Origin: Cetobacterium sp050033475
GTDB taxonomy: Bacteria; Fusobacteriota; Fusobacteriia; Fusobacteriales; Fusobacteriaceae
DNA length: 57,063 nt
Reading direction: 5' to 3'
Assembly: GCF_050033475.1 (NCBI RefSeq)
Contig: NZ_CP188326.1
Coordinates: forward strand, 1-57,063
Part shown: piece after piece, positions 42,732 to 50,720 of the stretch
Layout: each line of letters begins with the position of its first letter
How positions within the stretch are numbered: position 1 is the first letter of the stretch
The notes under the pieces: model-generated
Database searches by the model: none
What the model saw: the letters and a program-made list of their open reading frames with translations, nothing else
Told to the model about the DNA's origin: nothing
Position numbers and translations under genes: made by a program

Positions 42732-42864
42732 TGCATTATCACTTTTATTCATTTCAATCAAATTTTAGAAAGTATTGCAACTTTCTCCCCCGCAATACTT
42801 TCTTACTCTAAAGCAAAAGTTTTATTCAAAACAAAAAGCTAGGTTTTCCTAGCTTTTTGTTTTA
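42732..42864 (+). ncRNA. Candidate trans-acting small RNA with C-rich loop
   Basis: A promoter-hairpin-terminator unit of about 130 nt lies in a gap with no ORF. Perfect 11-bp arms GAAAGTATTGC (42768-42778) and GCAATACTTTC (42792-42802) present a 13-nt loop AACTTTCTCCCCC. An unpaired linker follows, and a strong terminator hairpin at 42833-42857 with a T tail ends it. The loop is complementary to purine-rich ribosome sites, for instance nine bases of the eutH site. The design resembles known C-rich-loop regulatory RNAs; function is inferred. Confidence 0.6.
42833..42864. terminator. Bidirectional terminator (small RNA / Cys-cluster protein gene)
   Basis: AAAAAGCTAGG and CCTAGCTTTTT arms with a TTTT loop. 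It serves the small RNA on plus and the gene ending at 42862 on minus. Confidence 0.75.
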
Positions 42865-43719
42865 TAATTTTTTAAATATTTGTTCTTTTATATCATCAAA
42901 ATCACTTTCAAAAATTAATTCTTCTGAAATTAATAAATTTTTTATAGAGTTAAAAAATTTATTCCCAAAGATTTTTATTAAAGTTTCTTTATAAGCCACA
43001 ATAAAAGGTACATAGTTTTTTTCAGAAAACCCTTCAGGATTTTTTCTTCTAAAAGTAGCACTAGAAACCAATTCTTTATTTATACAAGGAGTATCATAAT
43101 AATCTTCTATAGTAAAACCAGTTGTAAAATCATCAGGTAATGTTATATAAAGCAAACTCATATCATCTTCAGCAATTATCTCTAAAGGCCAAAGATTACA
43201 TACTAATGGCTTTATACGGATTATATCTTCAGAGGATAATTTCTTTTCAAGACACATACTATGTAAAGCACAAAGTGTAGATTTATTATTAGGTTTAAAA
43301 GAACATGTACATAAACTAATTTCTTCCTCCACAGTCTTTTCGGGAACCATAGAATTATCATTTTGTATACTATTTAAAATATCATCAAAGGAATAACCAT
43401 TTTCTTGTAGAATATCTATATTCTTGGTTAAAGAGTTATATAAAACTAAATTATCGAGAATAAAATCTCTGGTATTTGAATTATAAATAGTAGGATTATC
43501 TGCACAACAAGGATCTTGGCAATTAAAACAATCAAAGTTAGAAAGATTTGAAAATGCAGTGTAATCTATAATACAGTTATAATTTTGACCATTTATATTT
43601 AAATTCATTGATAATGTTTTTATATGTTTAAAATGTTCTCTTAATAAAAACTCTCTTTTTTTAGTAAGTTGATAAACATCTTTTCCCTTAGGATGGTTTA
43701 AAAATAAAAAATACTTCAT
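42862..43719 (-). CDS. Cys-cluster protein of the YkgJ/DUF3109 type
   Basis: A 285-aa protein with cysteine groups typical of putative zinc or iron-sulfur proteins of this type: CFNCQDPCCADNP near residue 71, CTCSFKPNNKSTLCALHSMC near 139 and KPLVCNLWPLEI near 175. The C-terminal 100 residues lack cysteines. Related proteins occur in many bacteria but have no established function. It is monocistronic, divergent from glmS, and its downstream gap holds the candidate small RNA. Confidence 0.7.
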   Translation of the reverse strand: MKYFLFLNHPKGKDVYQLTKKREFLLREHFKHIKTLSMNLNINGQNYNCIIDYTAFSNLSNFDCFNCQDPCCADNPTIYNSNTRDFILDNLVLYNSLTKNIDILQENGYSFDDILNSIQNDNSMVPEKTVEEEISLCTCSFKPNNKSTLCALHSMCLEKKLSSEDIIRIKPLVCNLWPLEIIAEDDMSLLYITLPDDFTTGFTIEDYYDTPCINKELVSSATFRRKNPEGFSEKNYVPFIVAYKETLIKIFGNKFFNSIKNLLISEELIFESDFDDIKEQIFKKL

Positions 43720-43819
43720 ATTTCTCCTTAATTAACATTAATAACCAATATTATAACCTTTAATTTATTAAACTTCAATAAAAATTAGACAAAATCTATT
43801 TATAAAAGCACCATAAAGA

Positions 43820-43848
43820 TTGTCTTTAAATAAATTTTATGATATTAT
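43820..43848 (+). promoter_or_regulatory. Promoter of the glmS transcript
   Basis: TTGTCT (43820-43825), 17 bp, TATTAT (43843-43848), about 30 bp upstream of the ribozyme cleavage site. Confidence 0.6.
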
Positions 43849-43881
43849 TTTATAAGTTATTGTAAGGAAAATTGATAAAAA

Positions 43882-44031
43882 GCGCCAGAACTTTTATAAG
43901 TTGACGAGGACTGGAGAGAATCGAAATATTCGGCGGATGCTCCAGAGAGAGTTACACTCTAATGAAATAAACAAAACTATAAAGGCAACTTTTAGGACAA
44001 AATTATTTCAAGTAACATCCTTATAATAATT
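43882..44031 (+). ncRNA. glmS ribozyme riboswitch
   Basis: The core reads GCGCCAGAACTTTTATAAG, then TTGACGAGGACTGGAGAG, ATCGAAATATTCGGCGGATG and CTCCAGAG, the conserved P1-P2.2 and P2 core of glmS ribozymes. Cleavage is expected just before G43882. Glucosamine-6-phosphate serves as the cofactor, and cleavage of the leader lowers glmS expression. The 3' limit (P3/P4) is approximate. The ribozyme sits 36 bp before the glmS ATG. Confidence 0.93.
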
Positions 44032-44067
44032 TAGAACATTCAAAATTAAATATTATTAGGAGGGCTT

Positions 44068-45888
44068 ATGTGTGGAATAGTAGGTTATATTGGTAAAGGA
44101 AATGCTAAACAGGCTATATTGAAAGGATTAGCAAGTTTAGAATATAGAGGATATGATTCAGCTGGAATAGCTTTAATGGATGGAAAGAATATTTTTGTTG
44201 AAAAAAAACAAGGTAAATTAGAGAATTTAGAAAAAGCATTAGAATGTTTAGATTTAAATTCAAGTTTAGGAATAGGCCATACAAGATGGGCAACCCATGG
44301 AGCTCCATCAGATAAAAATTCTCATCCTCATTTAAGTATGGATAAAACTTTTGCTGTTGTACATAATGGAATTATTGAAAATTATATTTCTTTAAGGAAA
44401 ATATTAGAAGAAAAAGGATATATTTTTAAGTCTGAGACAGATACAGAAGTAGTTGCTCATTTATTACAAGAAAACTATATAGAAAATGATCCTAAAAAAA
44501 CTCTTTTAAATGTTTTAAATAAATTAGAAGGTAGTTATGCTTTAGGAATAGTTTCTTCACATTTTCCAGAAAAATTAATTTGTGCTAGAAAAAATAGTCC
44601 ATTAGTAATTGGAAAAGGAATAAATGAAAATTTAATAGCTTCAGATGTTCCTGCTATTTTAAATTATACAAGAAATGTTTATTATTTAGATAATGATGAA
44701 ATTGGAATTTTATCAAAAAATAACATAGAGTTCTATAATAAAAATGGGATTGAAATATCAAAAGAAAGTCATCTTATTCAGTGGAGTTTGGAACAAGCTT
44801 CTAAAAATGGATTTGATCATTTTATGTTAAAAGAAATATATGAACAACCAAATGCTTTGAAAGCAACATATTCTAGAATAGTTAAAGATAATAAGATTGA
44901 TTTTGATAGTATTTTTACAAGAAAAGATATAGAGAAATATAATAAAATTTATATTGTAGCATGTGGAACTGCTTATCATGCTGGTTTAATTGGAAAAGTT
45001 TATTTTAATAATATTTCTAAAATTGAAGTTCTTTCAGAAATTGCTTCTGAATTTAGATATACAAATCCTTTTGTAGATGAAAATACTTTAGTTATTTTTG
45101 TAAGTCAGTCTGGAGAGACTTTAGATACTTTAGAAGCATTAAAAGAGGCTAAAAATAAAGGTGCAACAACTTTAGCAATAACTAATGTAGTAGGGTCTAC
45201 AATATCTAGAGAAGCTCATAAAGTAATTTATACTATGGCAGGTCCAGAGATAGCTGTAGCTTCTACAAAAGCTTATACAACTCAAGTTCTTATTTTATAT
45301 TTATTATCTTTATATATAGGAGTTAATAAAAAGAATATTGATATAAAACAATATGAAGAATTCTTAAAAGAATTTGAAAGTATTCCAACTAAGATAGAAG
45401 AAGAATTAAAAAACAGTAATATAATTAAAAAGATTTCTGAAAGATTAAAAGATAAATATAATGGATTTTTTATTGGAAGAGGTTTAGATTATCAAATCGC
45501 TTTAGAAGGTTGTTTAAAAATGAAGGAGATTACTTATATACATACAGAAGCATTTCCTTCAGGAGAATTAAAACATGGTTCAATAGCTTTAATTGAAGAA
45601 GGAACTCCTGTTATTGTTTTAGCAACTCAAAAAAATTTAATAGAAAAAACAATTTCTAATATTAAAGAGTTAAAAGCAAGAGGAGCCTATGTAATAACTT
45701 TAGGAAATGACAATAATTTTTTAAAAGAAGTTTCTGATGAATTTATTGAAATAAAAAATACGACAAATTATTTATCAGTTTATACTGCGATAGTACCGTT
45801 ACAATTACTAGCGTATTATACATCGGTTGCTAAAAATATTGATGTAGATAAACCTAGAAATTTAGCAAAATCAGTTACAGTAGAATAG
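44068..45888 (+). CDS. glmS: Glutamine-fructose-6-phosphate aminotransferase GlmS
   Basis: Makes glucosamine-6-phosphate from fructose-6-phosphate and glutamine, the first step toward peptidoglycan and lipopolysaccharide amino sugars. The N-terminal glutaminase domain starts MCGIVGYIG with nucleophile Cys2 and has GHTRWATHG near residue 71. Two SIS isomerase domains follow, with VACGTAYHAG near 300, SQSGETLDT near 347 and FPSGELKHGSIALIEEG near 490, ending with KPRNLAKSVTVE. Full length at 606 aa. AGGAGGG precedes the ATG, and expression is under the upstream ribozyme. It is normally an essential chromosomal gene. Confidence 0.97.
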   Translation: MCGIVGYIGKGNAKQAILKGLASLEYRGYDSAGIALMDGKNIFVEKKQGKLENLEKALECLDLNSSLGIGHTRWATHGAPSDKNSHPHLSMDKTFAVVHNGIIENYISLRKILEEKGYIFKSETDTEVVAHLLQENYIENDPKKTLLNVLNKLEGSYALGIVSSHFPEKLICARKNSPLVIGKGINENLIASDVPAILNYTRNVYYLDNDEIGILSKNNIEFYNKNGIEISKESHLIQWSLEQASKNGFDHFMLKEIYEQPNALKATYSRIVKDNKIDFDSIFTRKDIEKYNKIYIVACGTAYHAGLIGKVYFNNISKIEVLSEIASEFRYTNPFVDENTLVIFVSQSGETLDTLEALKEAKNKGATTLAITNVVGSTISREAHKVIYTMAGPEIAVASTKAYTTQVLILYLLSLYIGVNKKNIDIKQYEEFLKEFESIPTKIEEELKNSNIIKKISERLKDKYNGFFIGRGLDYQIALEGCLKMKEITYIHTEAFPSGELKHGSIALIEEGTPVIVLATQKNLIEKTISNIKELKARGAYVITLGNDNNFLKEVSDEFIEIKNTTNYLSVYTAIVPLQLLAYYTSVAKNIDVDKPRNLAKSVTVE

Positions 45889-45920
45889 AGAAATAGCAAT
45901 TGCTATTTCTCTATTTTTTT
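45885..45920. terminator. Bidirectional terminator between glmS and resolvase genes
   Basis: GAGAAATAGCAATTGCTATT and its complement form a perfect hairpin with T-rich flanks. Confidence 0.75.
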
Positions 45921-46508
45921 TATGTAATTATAAAAAGTTTGTTTGCTGATATTTAATTTTTTTTGTATCTCTATAGCTTTCAGTTCTCTAGATTTATATT
46001 TTAAGTATAAGTCTTTAAATTTAGATAAGTCAATTTTTTCAGGTCTACCAAATTTTTTTCCGATAGAAATCGCATGTTTTCGTCCTTCTGAAGTTCTTTG
46101 AATTATTTTTTTTCGTTCCTCTTCTGCGATTTCTAATAGTATATCTAATATTGTTGTTGCAATAATCTCTAAAAAGCTATCACTATTCTTAATTTTTTCA
46201 AGAACAAGAGAATTAAAATAAGGCATATCTAAGCATTCAATATTTATATCTTTATCTATAAAATACAAAATTAATTCTTTAATTTCTTTTCTATTTCTTC
46301 CTAGGCGATCGAGTTCCTTTATAACTAAAGTATCTTTAGGAGATATCAAGGTTAGAAGTTCTTTAAAAGCTGGTCTATTATCAAGAGAACTTCCACTGCA
46401 ACGATCAATAAAAATAAATCTTTCTGATACACCATATTTTTTCAGAGCTTCTATTTGTCTGGTAAGATTTTGTTTCGTTGTACTTATACGACAATATCCA
46501 AATATCAT
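45903..46508 (-). CDS. Serine recombinase (plasmid resolvase/invertase family)
   Basis: A 201-aa small serine recombinase. The nucleophile lies in GYCRISTTKQNLTRQIEAL (Ser9), conserved Arg residues occur in NRPAF near 45 and ELDRLGRN near 66, and the E-helix includes EIAEEERKKIIQRTSEGRK near 128. A C-terminal Hin-type helix-turn-helix (KLNISKQTFYNYI) binds DNA. Inverted-repeat sites immediately upstream look like its res subsites. The likely job is to resolve replicon dimers; inversion or transposition is less likely because no transposase or inverted segment is seen. Confidence 0.9.
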   Translation of the reverse strand: MIFGYCRISTTKQNLTRQIEALKKYGVSERFIFIDRCSGSSLDNRPAFKELLTLISPKDTLVIKELDRLGRNRKEIKELILYFIDKDINIECLDMPYFNSLVLEKIKNSDSFLEIIATTILDILLEIAEEERKKIIQRTSEGRKHAISIGKKFGRPEKIDLSKFKDLYLKYKSRELKAIEIQKKLNISKQTFYNYIKKIEK

Positions 46509-46523
46509 AATATCCTCCTTAAA

Positions 46524-46645
46524 TAGTCTAAAATATATATTAAATAGACTAAAGTCAACAAACTATATTTTTATTGACTTTGTTGACTGATGAATATATA
46601 AAAAGATATAGTCTAAAATATTATAATATTTTAGACTATATCTTT
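46524..46645. promoter_or_regulatory. Res-like recombination/operator sites upstream of the resolvase
   Basis: Three inverted repeats lie in line. Site I (46524-46551) has TAGTCTA and TAGACTA ends. Site II (46553-46588) has AGTCAACA and TGTTGACT ends. Site III is a perfect 44-bp palindrome (46602-46645) that again contains TAGTCTAAAATAT arms. Spacing and shared arms fit a resolvase res region that also controls the resolvase promoter. Confidence 0.65.
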
Positions 46646-46650
46646 AATAA

Positions 46651-46677
46651 AAAAAAACACACAATTGTGTGTTTAAA
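46651..46677 (-). terminator. Terminator of tRNA cluster 2
   Basis: On the minus strand AAACACACAATTGTGTGTTT is followed by a T run, 10 bp past the last tRNA. Confidence 0.8.
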
Positions 46678-46684
46678 ATTCAAA

Positions 46685-46761
46685 TGGTGCCTAGAAAAGG
46701 ATTCGAACCTTCGACCGCTCGGGTATGAACCGAGTGCTCTAGCCAACTGAGCTATCTAGGC
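46685..46761 (-). tRNA. tRNA-Met (CAU), elongator type
   Basis: Acceptor GCCTAGA pairs TCTAGGC with a G1-C72 pair, so it is not an initiator. The anticodon loop TTCATAC matches elongator tRNA-Met of low-GC bacteria. CCA encoded. Confidence 0.85.
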
Positions 46762-46769
46762 TTTTATAA

Positions 46770-46845
<76 letters not shown>

Positions 46846-46852
46846 ATATTAG

Positions 46853-46937
46853 TGGTGGTGAGAGAAGGATTCGAACCTTCGAAGGCAGAGCCGTCAGATT
46901 TACAGTCTGATCCCTTTGGCCGCTCGGGAATCTCACC
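46853..46937 (-). tRNA. tRNA-Tyr (GUA)
   Basis: Class II tRNA with long variable arm; acceptor GGTGAGA with TCTCACC; anticodon loop CTGTAAA. Confidence 0.95.
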
Positions 46938-46943
46938 TTAATA

Positions 46944-47019
46944 TGGTGGAAACAACAGGACTTGAACCTGTGACCCCCTGCTTGTAAGGCAGGTGCTCTC
47001 CCAACTGAGCTATGCTTCC
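46944..47019 (-). tRNA. tRNA-Val (UAC), second copy
   Basis: Same as the cluster 1 tRNA-Val at 29984-30059; anticodon loop CTTACAA. Confidence 0.96.
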
Positions 47020-47024
47020 ATTAG

Positions 47025-47100
47025 TGGTGCTTCGAGGCGGAATCGAACCACCGACACGGGGATTTTCAGTCCCCTGCTCTACCGACTGAGCTATCGAAGC
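47025..47100 (-). tRNA. tRNA-Phe (GAA)
   Basis: Acceptor GCTTCGA with TCGAAGC; anticodon loop CTGAAAA; CCA encoded. Confidence 0.96.
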
Positions 47101-47108
47101 ATAATGAG

Positions 47109-47185
47109 TGGTGGATCCAGCTGGAGTCGAACCAGCGACCACTCGGTTATGAGCCGAGTGCTCTAACCAACTGAGCTATGGATCC
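47109..47185 (-). tRNA. tRNA (CAU), probable Ile2 (lysidine type)
   Basis: Acceptor GGATCCA with TGGATCC; anticodon loop CTCATAA in a CTCGG/CCGAG stem. It differs from the elongator-like CAU tRNA at 46685 and resembles AUA-reading tRNA-Ile whose C34 becomes lysidine. A second tRNA-Met cannot be excluded; it is not an initiator. Confidence 0.7.
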
Positions 47186-47188
47186 TTT

Positions 47189-47264
<76 letters not shown>

Positions 47265-47266
47265 AA

Positions 47267-47341
47267 TGGCTGGGGTGGCTGGATTCGAACCAACGCATGA
47301 CGGAGTCAAAGTCCGTTGCCTTACCGCTTGGCGACACCCCA
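47267..47341 (-). tRNA. tRNA-Gln (UUG), second copy
   Basis: Same as the cluster 1 tRNA-Gln at 29746-29820; anticodon loop CTTTGAC. Confidence 0.96.
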
Positions 47342-47360
47342 ATGGTTATTATTATTTAAA

Positions 47361-47437
47361 TGGTCGGAATAGCAAGATTCGAACTTGCGGCCCCCTGCTC
47401 CCAAGGCAGGTGCGCTACCGGACTGCGCTATATTCCG
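47361..47437 (-). tRNA. tRNA-Pro (UGG)
   Basis: Acceptor begins CGGAATA, anticodon loop CTTGGGA, CCA encoded. It is the editing target of the YbaK protein encoded at 27.9 kb. Confidence 0.95.
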
Positions 47438-47440
47438 TAT

Positions 47441-47516
47441 TGGTGCGTCATACTGGGCTCGAACCAGTGACAACACGATTAAAAGTCGTGTGCTCTACCA
47501 TCTGAGCTAATGACGC
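47441..47516 (-). tRNA. tRNA-Lys (UUU), second copy
   Basis: Same as the cluster 1 tRNA-Lys at 29825-29900; anticodon loop CTTTTAA. Confidence 0.96.
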
Positions 47517-47522
47517 AAGACT

Positions 47523-47598
47523 TGGGGTGAATGACGGGATTCGAACCCGCGACAACCAGTGCCACAAACTGGCGCTCTACCAACTGAACTACACTCAC
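47523..47598 (-). tRNA. tRNA-His (GUG)
   Basis: Acceptor GTGAGTG with CATTCAC, discriminator C and a genomic G at -1 (47599), as usual for bacterial tRNA-His; anticodon loop TTGTGGC. Confidence 0.95.
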
Positions 47599-47602
47599 CA
47601 TA

Positions 47603-47690
47603 TGGTGCCTGGGGCGGGAATCGAACCCGCACGGTGAAAATCACCACAGGATTTTAAGTCCTGTGCGTCTACCTATTCCGCCACCCAGGC
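47603..47690 (-). tRNA. tRNA-Leu (UAA), second copy
   Basis: Same as the cluster 1 tRNA-Leu at 29652-29739. It is the promoter-proximal gene of cluster 2. Confidence 0.96.
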
Positions 47691-47715
47691 ATATCATAAT
47701 GCCTTTCAGGATTAA

Positions 47716-47744
47716 ATAGTAACATAATTATTTATAATTGTCAA
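47716..47744 (-). promoter_or_regulatory. Promoter of tRNA cluster 2
   Basis: TTGACA (47739-47744), 17 bp, TACTAT (47716-47721) on the minus strand, the same -10 and spacing as for cluster 1 and the rRNA promoter. Confidence 0.85.
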
Positions 47745-47762
47745 TAAAGTTTTTATTTTTTT

Positions 47763-48080
47763 TTAATCTTCATGACGTAATTCCCAACTCATAATAGTTC
47801 TGATTATAACAACCATAAAAACAGTTAATATTGTTGTAATATCTGGTGCAATAATTGTATCAATAATATCTGCAACAATTAACAATTGCAATCCTAAGAT
47901 AACAGATCTATCAAAATATTCTTTAATATATTTTTTAAATTGAAATTTGTCTTTGGAAAAAAATAATTGTTTAATTGTTAAAAAAAATCCAATAATTATA
48001 GTTAATAAAGCAATAATTGTAAAAAAAAATGAAACATAGTGTAAATATTGATGAAAAATTATAATCACTTCTTTGTTCAT
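47763..48080 (-). CDS. DUF1622-type small membrane protein
   Basis: About 105 aa with three hydrophobic segments: residues 5-35, 60-80 and 82-100. The FDRSVILGLQLLIVADIIDTII stretch and the RTIMSWELRHE ending are typical of the DUF1622 family of unknown function. ATG at 48080 follows AAAGGA by 8 bp; the upstream in-frame start lies inside that site. It is located between tRNA cluster 2 and brnQ. Confidence 0.75.
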   Translation of the reverse strand: MNKEVIIIFHQYLHYVSFFFTIIALLTIIIGFFLTIKQLFFSKDKFQFKKYIKEYFDRSVILGLQLLIVADIIDTIIAPDITTILTVFMVVIIRTIMSWELRHED

Positions 48081-48294
48081 ATTTATTTTTCCTTTCATAT
48101 TAGGTTTATTTTCTTTTGTAGTATACTTAAACTAATGTAGACTTCTTTTTTAATTAACTTAAAAAAATCAATTGACTTTTTTATGACTTGTTGATAAACT
48201 TACTATAATTAAGACTATAAAATAGATATTGTAGTACTAAAAAAATGGTACTTAAACATAGATAATATTTTAATTTTTGAAAGGAGTTACACTA

Positions 48295-49593
48295 TTGTTT
48301 AGAAAAAAAGAAATTTTATTAACAGGATTCGCATTATTTGCAATGTTATTTGGAGCAGGAAATTTAATTTTTCCTCCAGTTGTAGGATATAATTCAGGAA
48401 GTCTTTGGTCATTTTCTGCTTTAGGATTTTTTATAACAGGAATAGGATTTCCATTAATGGCTATTTTATCATCTGCCTTTGCAGGGGATAAGCTAGATAG
48501 TTTTGGCGAGAAGGTATCTCCTTTATTTAGTAAAATATTTAATATATTATTAATACTTTCTATTGGACCTTTATTAGCTCTTCCAAGGACTGGTGCCACA
48601 GCTTTTGAAATGGCCTTAGCACCGCATATATCATCAACAGAGTCGCTTTATATTAAACCAATATTTTTAGCAATTTATTTTAGTATTAGTTTATTATTTT
48701 CTTTAAAATCAAGTAAAGTTATTGATAGAATTGGAAAATTTTTAACACCTATTTTATTAATTATCTTATCTTTTATTATATATAAAGGAATTTCTAATCC
48801 TATTGGAATTCCTACAGCGCCTAAAATAACAGGAATATTTAAGTATGGATTTTTTAATGGATATCAAACAATGGATACATTAGGAGCTATTGTATTTTCT
48901 GGTATTATATTAAAATCAATTAGACAAGGAAAACAATTAACTAAAAAACAAGAAATTAATTTTTTAATTAAATCTAGTTTAATTGCTTTAATTGCTTTAG
49001 GAATGGTTTATGGCGGACTACTTTATATCGGAGCTACATCAAGTGGAGTTCTTTCTAATAGGGGAACTACAAAGTTATTATCAGATATAATAATACATTT
49101 ATTAGGACATCTTGGTATTATCGCTTTAGGAATTTGTGTAGCTGGGGCTTGTTTAACTACAGCAGTTGGATTAACTGCTACAGTTGGAGATTATTTTAGT
49201 TCATTACTAAAAATTTCCTATGAAAAAATTGTTATATTAACAACTATAATAGGATTTGTCCTTTCTAATTTTGGTGTAGATTTTATTGTAAAGTTCTCTG
49301 CTCCTATTTTAGTATTTTTATATCCTATTGCAATTGTATTAATAGCATTAAATTTCTTTAAAAATAAATTAAATAATAAAACTTATCTTGGGGCTGTTAT
49401 TGGAGCAGGATTTGTTGGAATCATTGAAATGTTTCAAGCATTGAATATAAACATAAATGTTTTAAATATTATTTATAATTATTTACCTTTAAAAGAATTT
49501 GGATTAGCATGGTTTATTCCATCCATTATTTTAGGGTTCTTTTTTCAAATTATTTTTAAAAGAAAAAATATTGAAAAATATAATATTGCATAA
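48295..49593 (+). CDS. brnQ: Branched-chain amino-acid carrier BrnQ
   Basis: A 432-aa secondary carrier for leucine, isoleucine and valine with Na+ or H+, with about 12 membrane helices. The family start is LLTGFALFAMLFGAGNLIFPP, followed by GPLLALPRTGATAFEMALAP near residue 87 and the conserved GACLTTAVGLTATVGDYFSSLL near 280. The start is TTG at 48295 with AAAGGAG 8 bp upstream; an earlier TTG overlaps that site. It has a 214-bp upstream gap with AT-rich promoter-like elements but no recognised T-box. A terminator follows. Confidence 0.9.
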   Translation: MFRKKEILLTGFALFAMLFGAGNLIFPPVVGYNSGSLWSFSALGFFITGIGFPLMAILSSAFAGDKLDSFGEKVSPLFSKIFNILLILSIGPLLALPRTGATAFEMALAPHISSTESLYIKPIFLAIYFSISLLFSLKSSKVIDRIGKFLTPILLIILSFIIYKGISNPIGIPTAPKITGIFKYGFFNGYQTMDTLGAIVFSGIILKSIRQGKQLTKKQEINFLIKSSLIALIALGMVYGGLLYIGATSSGVLSNRGTTKLLSDIIIHLLGHLGIIALGICVAGACLTTAVGLTATVGDYFSSLLKISYEKIVILTTIIGFVLSNFGVDFIVKFSAPILVFLYPIAIVLIALNFFKNKLNNKTYLGAVIGAGFVGIIEMFQALNININVLNIIYNYLPLKEFGLAWFIPSIILGFFFQIIFKRKNIEKYNIA

Positions 49594-49597
49594 AATA

Positions 49598-49628
49598 TAA
49601 AAACTCCCTTAAATGGGAGTTTTTATAT
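49598..49628. terminator. Bidirectional terminator after brnQ
   Basis: AAAAACTCCC and GGGAGTTTTT arms with a TTAAAT loop. The strand preference of codon choice flips near here. Confidence 0.75.
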
Positions 49629-49835
49629 TTAAATACCTAAACATGTAAAAAAAACCACAAAAACTTGCATAATTAATATTTTAATTATTAAAGTTTTTTG
49701 ATAAATGGGCATCTTTAATGCAGTAAAATAATGTTTTAAATCTAAATAACCTCGATATTTTTTATTATGAAATAAATAAATCATTATATCAAAAGTTATA
49801 AGTAGAACAGTATAAAATATTAATTTAAAAAACAT
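49629..49835 (-). CDS. Small two-helix membrane protein, unknown function
   Basis: A 68-aa protein with hydrophobic segments at residues 2-22 and 47-67 and a basic middle section (HNKKYRGYLDLKHYF). No family is recognised. An AGAAGGTG ribosome site precedes the ATG and a terminator follows, so it is probably real. It lies downstream of the sigma factor gene on the same strand, with 69 bp between, and may be co-transcribed. Confidence 0.55.
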   Translation of the reverse strand: MFFKLIFYTVLLITFDIMIYLFHNKKYRGYLDLKHYFTALKMPIYQKTLIIKILIMQVFVVFFTCLGI

Positions 49836-49904
49836 TTTTACACCTTCTTATTATTTTTAATTCACATCATTTTACTTTTAATTATAATATTTGTCAAATT
49901 TCTA

Positions 49905-50492
49905 TTAATTTAATTCATATTTCTCTAAAAATTTATTTATTTTCTTTTTAATTCTCTGAATACAGTTATCTGAAGCTTTTGGTGAAATTCCTAACATCTC
50001 AGAAATTTCAACATATGAATAACCTTGCTCCATTCTCTTAAATACAGCCATTTCCATTTTACTTAATAAATCAGATAAATAATCTTCTAAAAGATTTAAC
50101 TTTTCCTTCGCTAAAAATAATTCTTCCGGATTATAAAAACTTAAAGATCTATTATCATAAGAAAAATCATCTTCTTCTGTTATATAAAAATCATTTATAG
50201 ATTGATTAAGAAATTTATTTTTTCCCGCATTATCTGTATTTATTGCAGTTAAAATTTGTCTTTTTATACATAATAATGCAAATGTTTTAAATGAAGATTT
50301 TGTTTCATCATATGCTCTAATAGCTTTAATTAAGCCAATCATCCCCTCTTGGAATAGATCGTCTTTATCTCCACCAATTATAAAATATTTTCTATTTTTT
50401 AATGTTATAAGACTTTTACATTCTTCAAAAATTTGATTTAATGCTTCTTCATCTCCATTTTGGGCTTGCTTAATTAATATATTAGTTATCAC
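49905..50492 (-). CDS. Sigma70-family factor of the SigH/alternative type
   Basis: A factor of about 195 aa with region 2 (GGDKDDLFQEGMIGLIKAIRAYD near residue 40, then SSFKTFALLCIKRQILTAI) and region 4 (MEQGYSYVEISEMLGISPKASDNCIQRIKKK). The layout without region 3 and its length resemble SigH/Spo0H-like or large ECF factors. The start is GTG at 50492, 8 bp from GGGAG; an earlier GTG overlaps that site. No anti-sigma gene is adjacent. Carriage on a replicon with a stable-RNA operon could allow replicon-specific expression, but that is speculation. Confidence 0.85.
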   Translation of the reverse strand: MITNILIKQAQNGDEEALNQIFEECKSLITLKNRKYFIIGGDKDDLFQEGMIGLIKAIRAYDETKSSFKTFALLCIKRQILTAINTDNAGKNKFLNQSINDFYITEEDDFSYDNRSLSFYNPEELFLAKEKLNLLEDYLSDLLSKMEMAVFKRMEQGYSYVEISEMLGISPKASDNCIQRIKKKINKFLEKYELN

Positions 50493-50720
50493 AAAACTCA
50501 CTCCCTATATCCCTGTACTATTTATTTACACTTTTATTATATACCTTTTTAATTAAATTTAAAGTTGAAAATTCATACCTATTTTAGTGCACCGTTTTGC
50601 AACAATAGTATTTTACATTAAATTGTAAATTGTTTGAAGAGATAGGAATATTTTGATACAATTATATGTGATTTATTATAATATTATTATAATAAAAATT
50701 ATTTTTTTTTAGGAGGGATT

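Noticed and set aside
45903..46508. IS607-type transposon or DNA inversion switch
   Set aside because: There is no TnpB or transposase and no inverted invertible segment flanked by the palindromes; a plasmid resolvase is simpler.
48081..48294. T-box or other leader before brnQ
   Set aside because: Branched-chain carriers often have such leaders, but no T-box sequence, specifier loop or terminator-antiterminator pair is visible here.
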